Shown one piece after another: positions 63,479 through 64,000 of a DNA stretch of 64,000 nt. Made by a program: the position numbers and the translations under genes. Each line of letters starts with the position of its first letter. Position 1 is the stretch's first letter. Where the stretch lies: positions 979,140-1,043,139 of the forward strand of contig NZ_JH815225.1 of the NCBI RefSeq assembly GCF_000238095.2, in the 5' to 3' direction. The notes beneath the pieces are model-generated. The model was given only the letters and a program-made list of their open reading frames with translations, did no database searches and was not told the origin of the DNA. This DNA is from Peptoanaerobacter stomatis. Lineage in GTDB: Bacteria; Bacillota; Clostridia; Peptostreptococcales; Filifactoraceae.

Positions 63479-63655
63479 ATGCAAAACATAATTGCAGGTA
63501 TTATAGTTGGTGCTATTTTTATAACAGCATTGTATTTTTCTCTTCGTGGCGAGGGTTCTTCATGTTCTTCTTGTAACGGTTCATGCCATTCAAATTCTTG
63601 CCCTACTGATAAAAAGAAATATGATAAAAATTCTGATTTAAATGGTATCCTATAA
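63479..63655 (+). CDS. FeoB-associated Cys-rich membrane protein
   Basis: A 58-residue protein: one membrane helix (NIIAGIIVGAIFITALYF) followed by a short cytoplasmic tail with the cysteine cluster CSSCNGSCHSNSC and a charged end. This is the layout of the FeoB-associated Cys-rich family, thought to assist ferrous iron uptake. GGGAGG lies six bases before the ATG. No feoA or feoB is visible; a terminator follows at once, so it is transcribed alone here. Confidence 0.85.
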   Translation: MQNIIAGIIVGAIFITALYFSLRGEGSSCSSCNGSCHSNSCPTDKKKYDKNSDLNGIL

Positions 63656-63665
63656 ATTATTATTC

Positions 63666-63712
63666 AAAAAAATACATCTAATAATTAAACAATTAATTAG
63701 ATGTATTTTTTT
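63666..63712. terminator. Bidirectional terminator
   Basis: AAAAATACATCTAAT pairs with ATTAGATGTATTTTT, flanked by A and T runs on both sides. It lies between the FeoB-associated gene and the convergent partial gene. Confidence 0.88.
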
Positions 63713-63713
63713 C

Positions 63714-64000
63714 TTATTGTACTTTATATGGAATTATTTCTCCAACCGCTTTTGAAAAGTCTTTTTCATCTACTTGATATATATCGTTTTTGTCCTTTGG
63801 AACCTTTATAGCTATAGTCTTTGATGTATCATATTGCATATCTTTCATTGATGCTTCTTCAAACTTCTCCAAAAACCTTTGTGTAAATTCTGTATGTAAT
63901 TCTTCATCTGTTTTATTTACATTATTTTCATCAACATCTTTAGTCATTTCATCCATCAGAGCCTCATACTCGTCTTCCATATCCAACATTATTTTCATAG
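63714..64000 (-). CDS. Unidentified protein, C-terminal part (5' end outside window)
   Basis: The last 94 or so codons of a minus-strand gene; the frame is open to the window edge, so the Met at 63998 need not be the start. The piece is acidic and helical (MEDEYEALMDEMTKDVDEN; FTQRFLEKFEEASMKD), then ends with a strand-like tail (KTIAIKVPKDKNDIYQVDEKD). This layout occurs in C-termini of some Firmicute lipoproteins, but I do not recognise the family. Confidence 0.6.
   Translation of the reverse strand, partial: MKIMLDMEDEYEALMDEMTKDVDENNVNKTDEELHTEFTQRFLEKFEEASMKDMQYDTSKTIAIKVPKDKNDIYQVDEKDFSKAVGEIIPYKVQ

Noticed and set aside
1-64000. Insertion sequence, integrase, phage or toxin-antitoxin island
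   Set aside because: No transposase, integrase, phage structural gene, target-site duplication or recognisable toxin was found. The only HTH pair (29572-30136) is better explained as an XRE/DUF3796 unit.

Overview
The window is very AT-rich (by eye under 30% G+C), with AGGAGG-type ribosome binding sites, frequent TTG/GTG starts and a gene set typical of a low-GC Firmicute (Bacillota). Sensing, sugar uptake, a group B-type [FeFe] hydrogenase and a CbiB homologue point to an anaerobic Clostridia member, perhaps Peptostreptococcaceae-like. Genus cannot be assigned from the sequence alone. No rRNA, tRNA, CRISPR array, transposase or phage gene was seen.

Region 1 (1-2.5 kb): the 3' part of recF and a HI0933-family flavoprotein. 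Region 2 (2.7-24.3 kb, all minus strand): one long surface-glycan locus. Read from its promoter end it encodes RfbA, a Wzm/Wzt ABC exporter, three GT4-type glycosyltransferases (one degenerate), a WbdD-like methyltransferase, an SDR and a GDP-sugar 4,6-dehydratase, HddA, HddC, GmhB, an AlgX/AlgJ-like protein with an MBOAT O-acyltransferase, GmhA, a radical SAM/SPASM protein, RfbD-RfbC-RfbB and two GT2 enzymes. Together these supply dTDP-rhamnose and GDP-heptose (probably a 6-deoxy-heptose), assemble, decorate, O-acylate and export a glycan.

Region 3 (24.8-29.3 kb, plus): a ParA-type ATPase without a recognisable ParB, three unrecognised proteins and TmcAL. Region 4 (29.5-39 kb): a HTH/DUF3796 pair under a perfect inverted-repeat operator, an aminotransferase, Ddl with a Nudix hydrolase, a membrane-anchored repeat protein, and an apparently inactivated metallopeptidase-like protein overlapping polA. 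Region 5 (39-43.7 kb): a sucrose module (scrB, scrA, divergent scrR) with two perfect consensus promoters and a cre-like operator. Region 6 (43.7-49.1 kb, minus): cysteine desulfurase, ThiI, RelQ-type alarmone synthetase and an OmpR-type two-component system, probably one operon. Region 7 (49.5-56.6 kb, plus): a PAS-GGDEF protein, MurB and a 1399-residue surface protein with four long repeats. Region 8 (57-64 kb): an amino-acid ABC transporter under a T-box riboswitch, an [FeFe] hydrogenase with a thioredoxin-like ferredoxin, CbiB, a FeoB-associated Cys-rich protein and an unidentified partial gene.

A family of degenerate AT-rich intergenic repeats (at least five copies) runs through the right two thirds. 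One copy lies between the T-box and the gene it should control. All functional calls come from reading motifs in the translated sequence; no database search was run.
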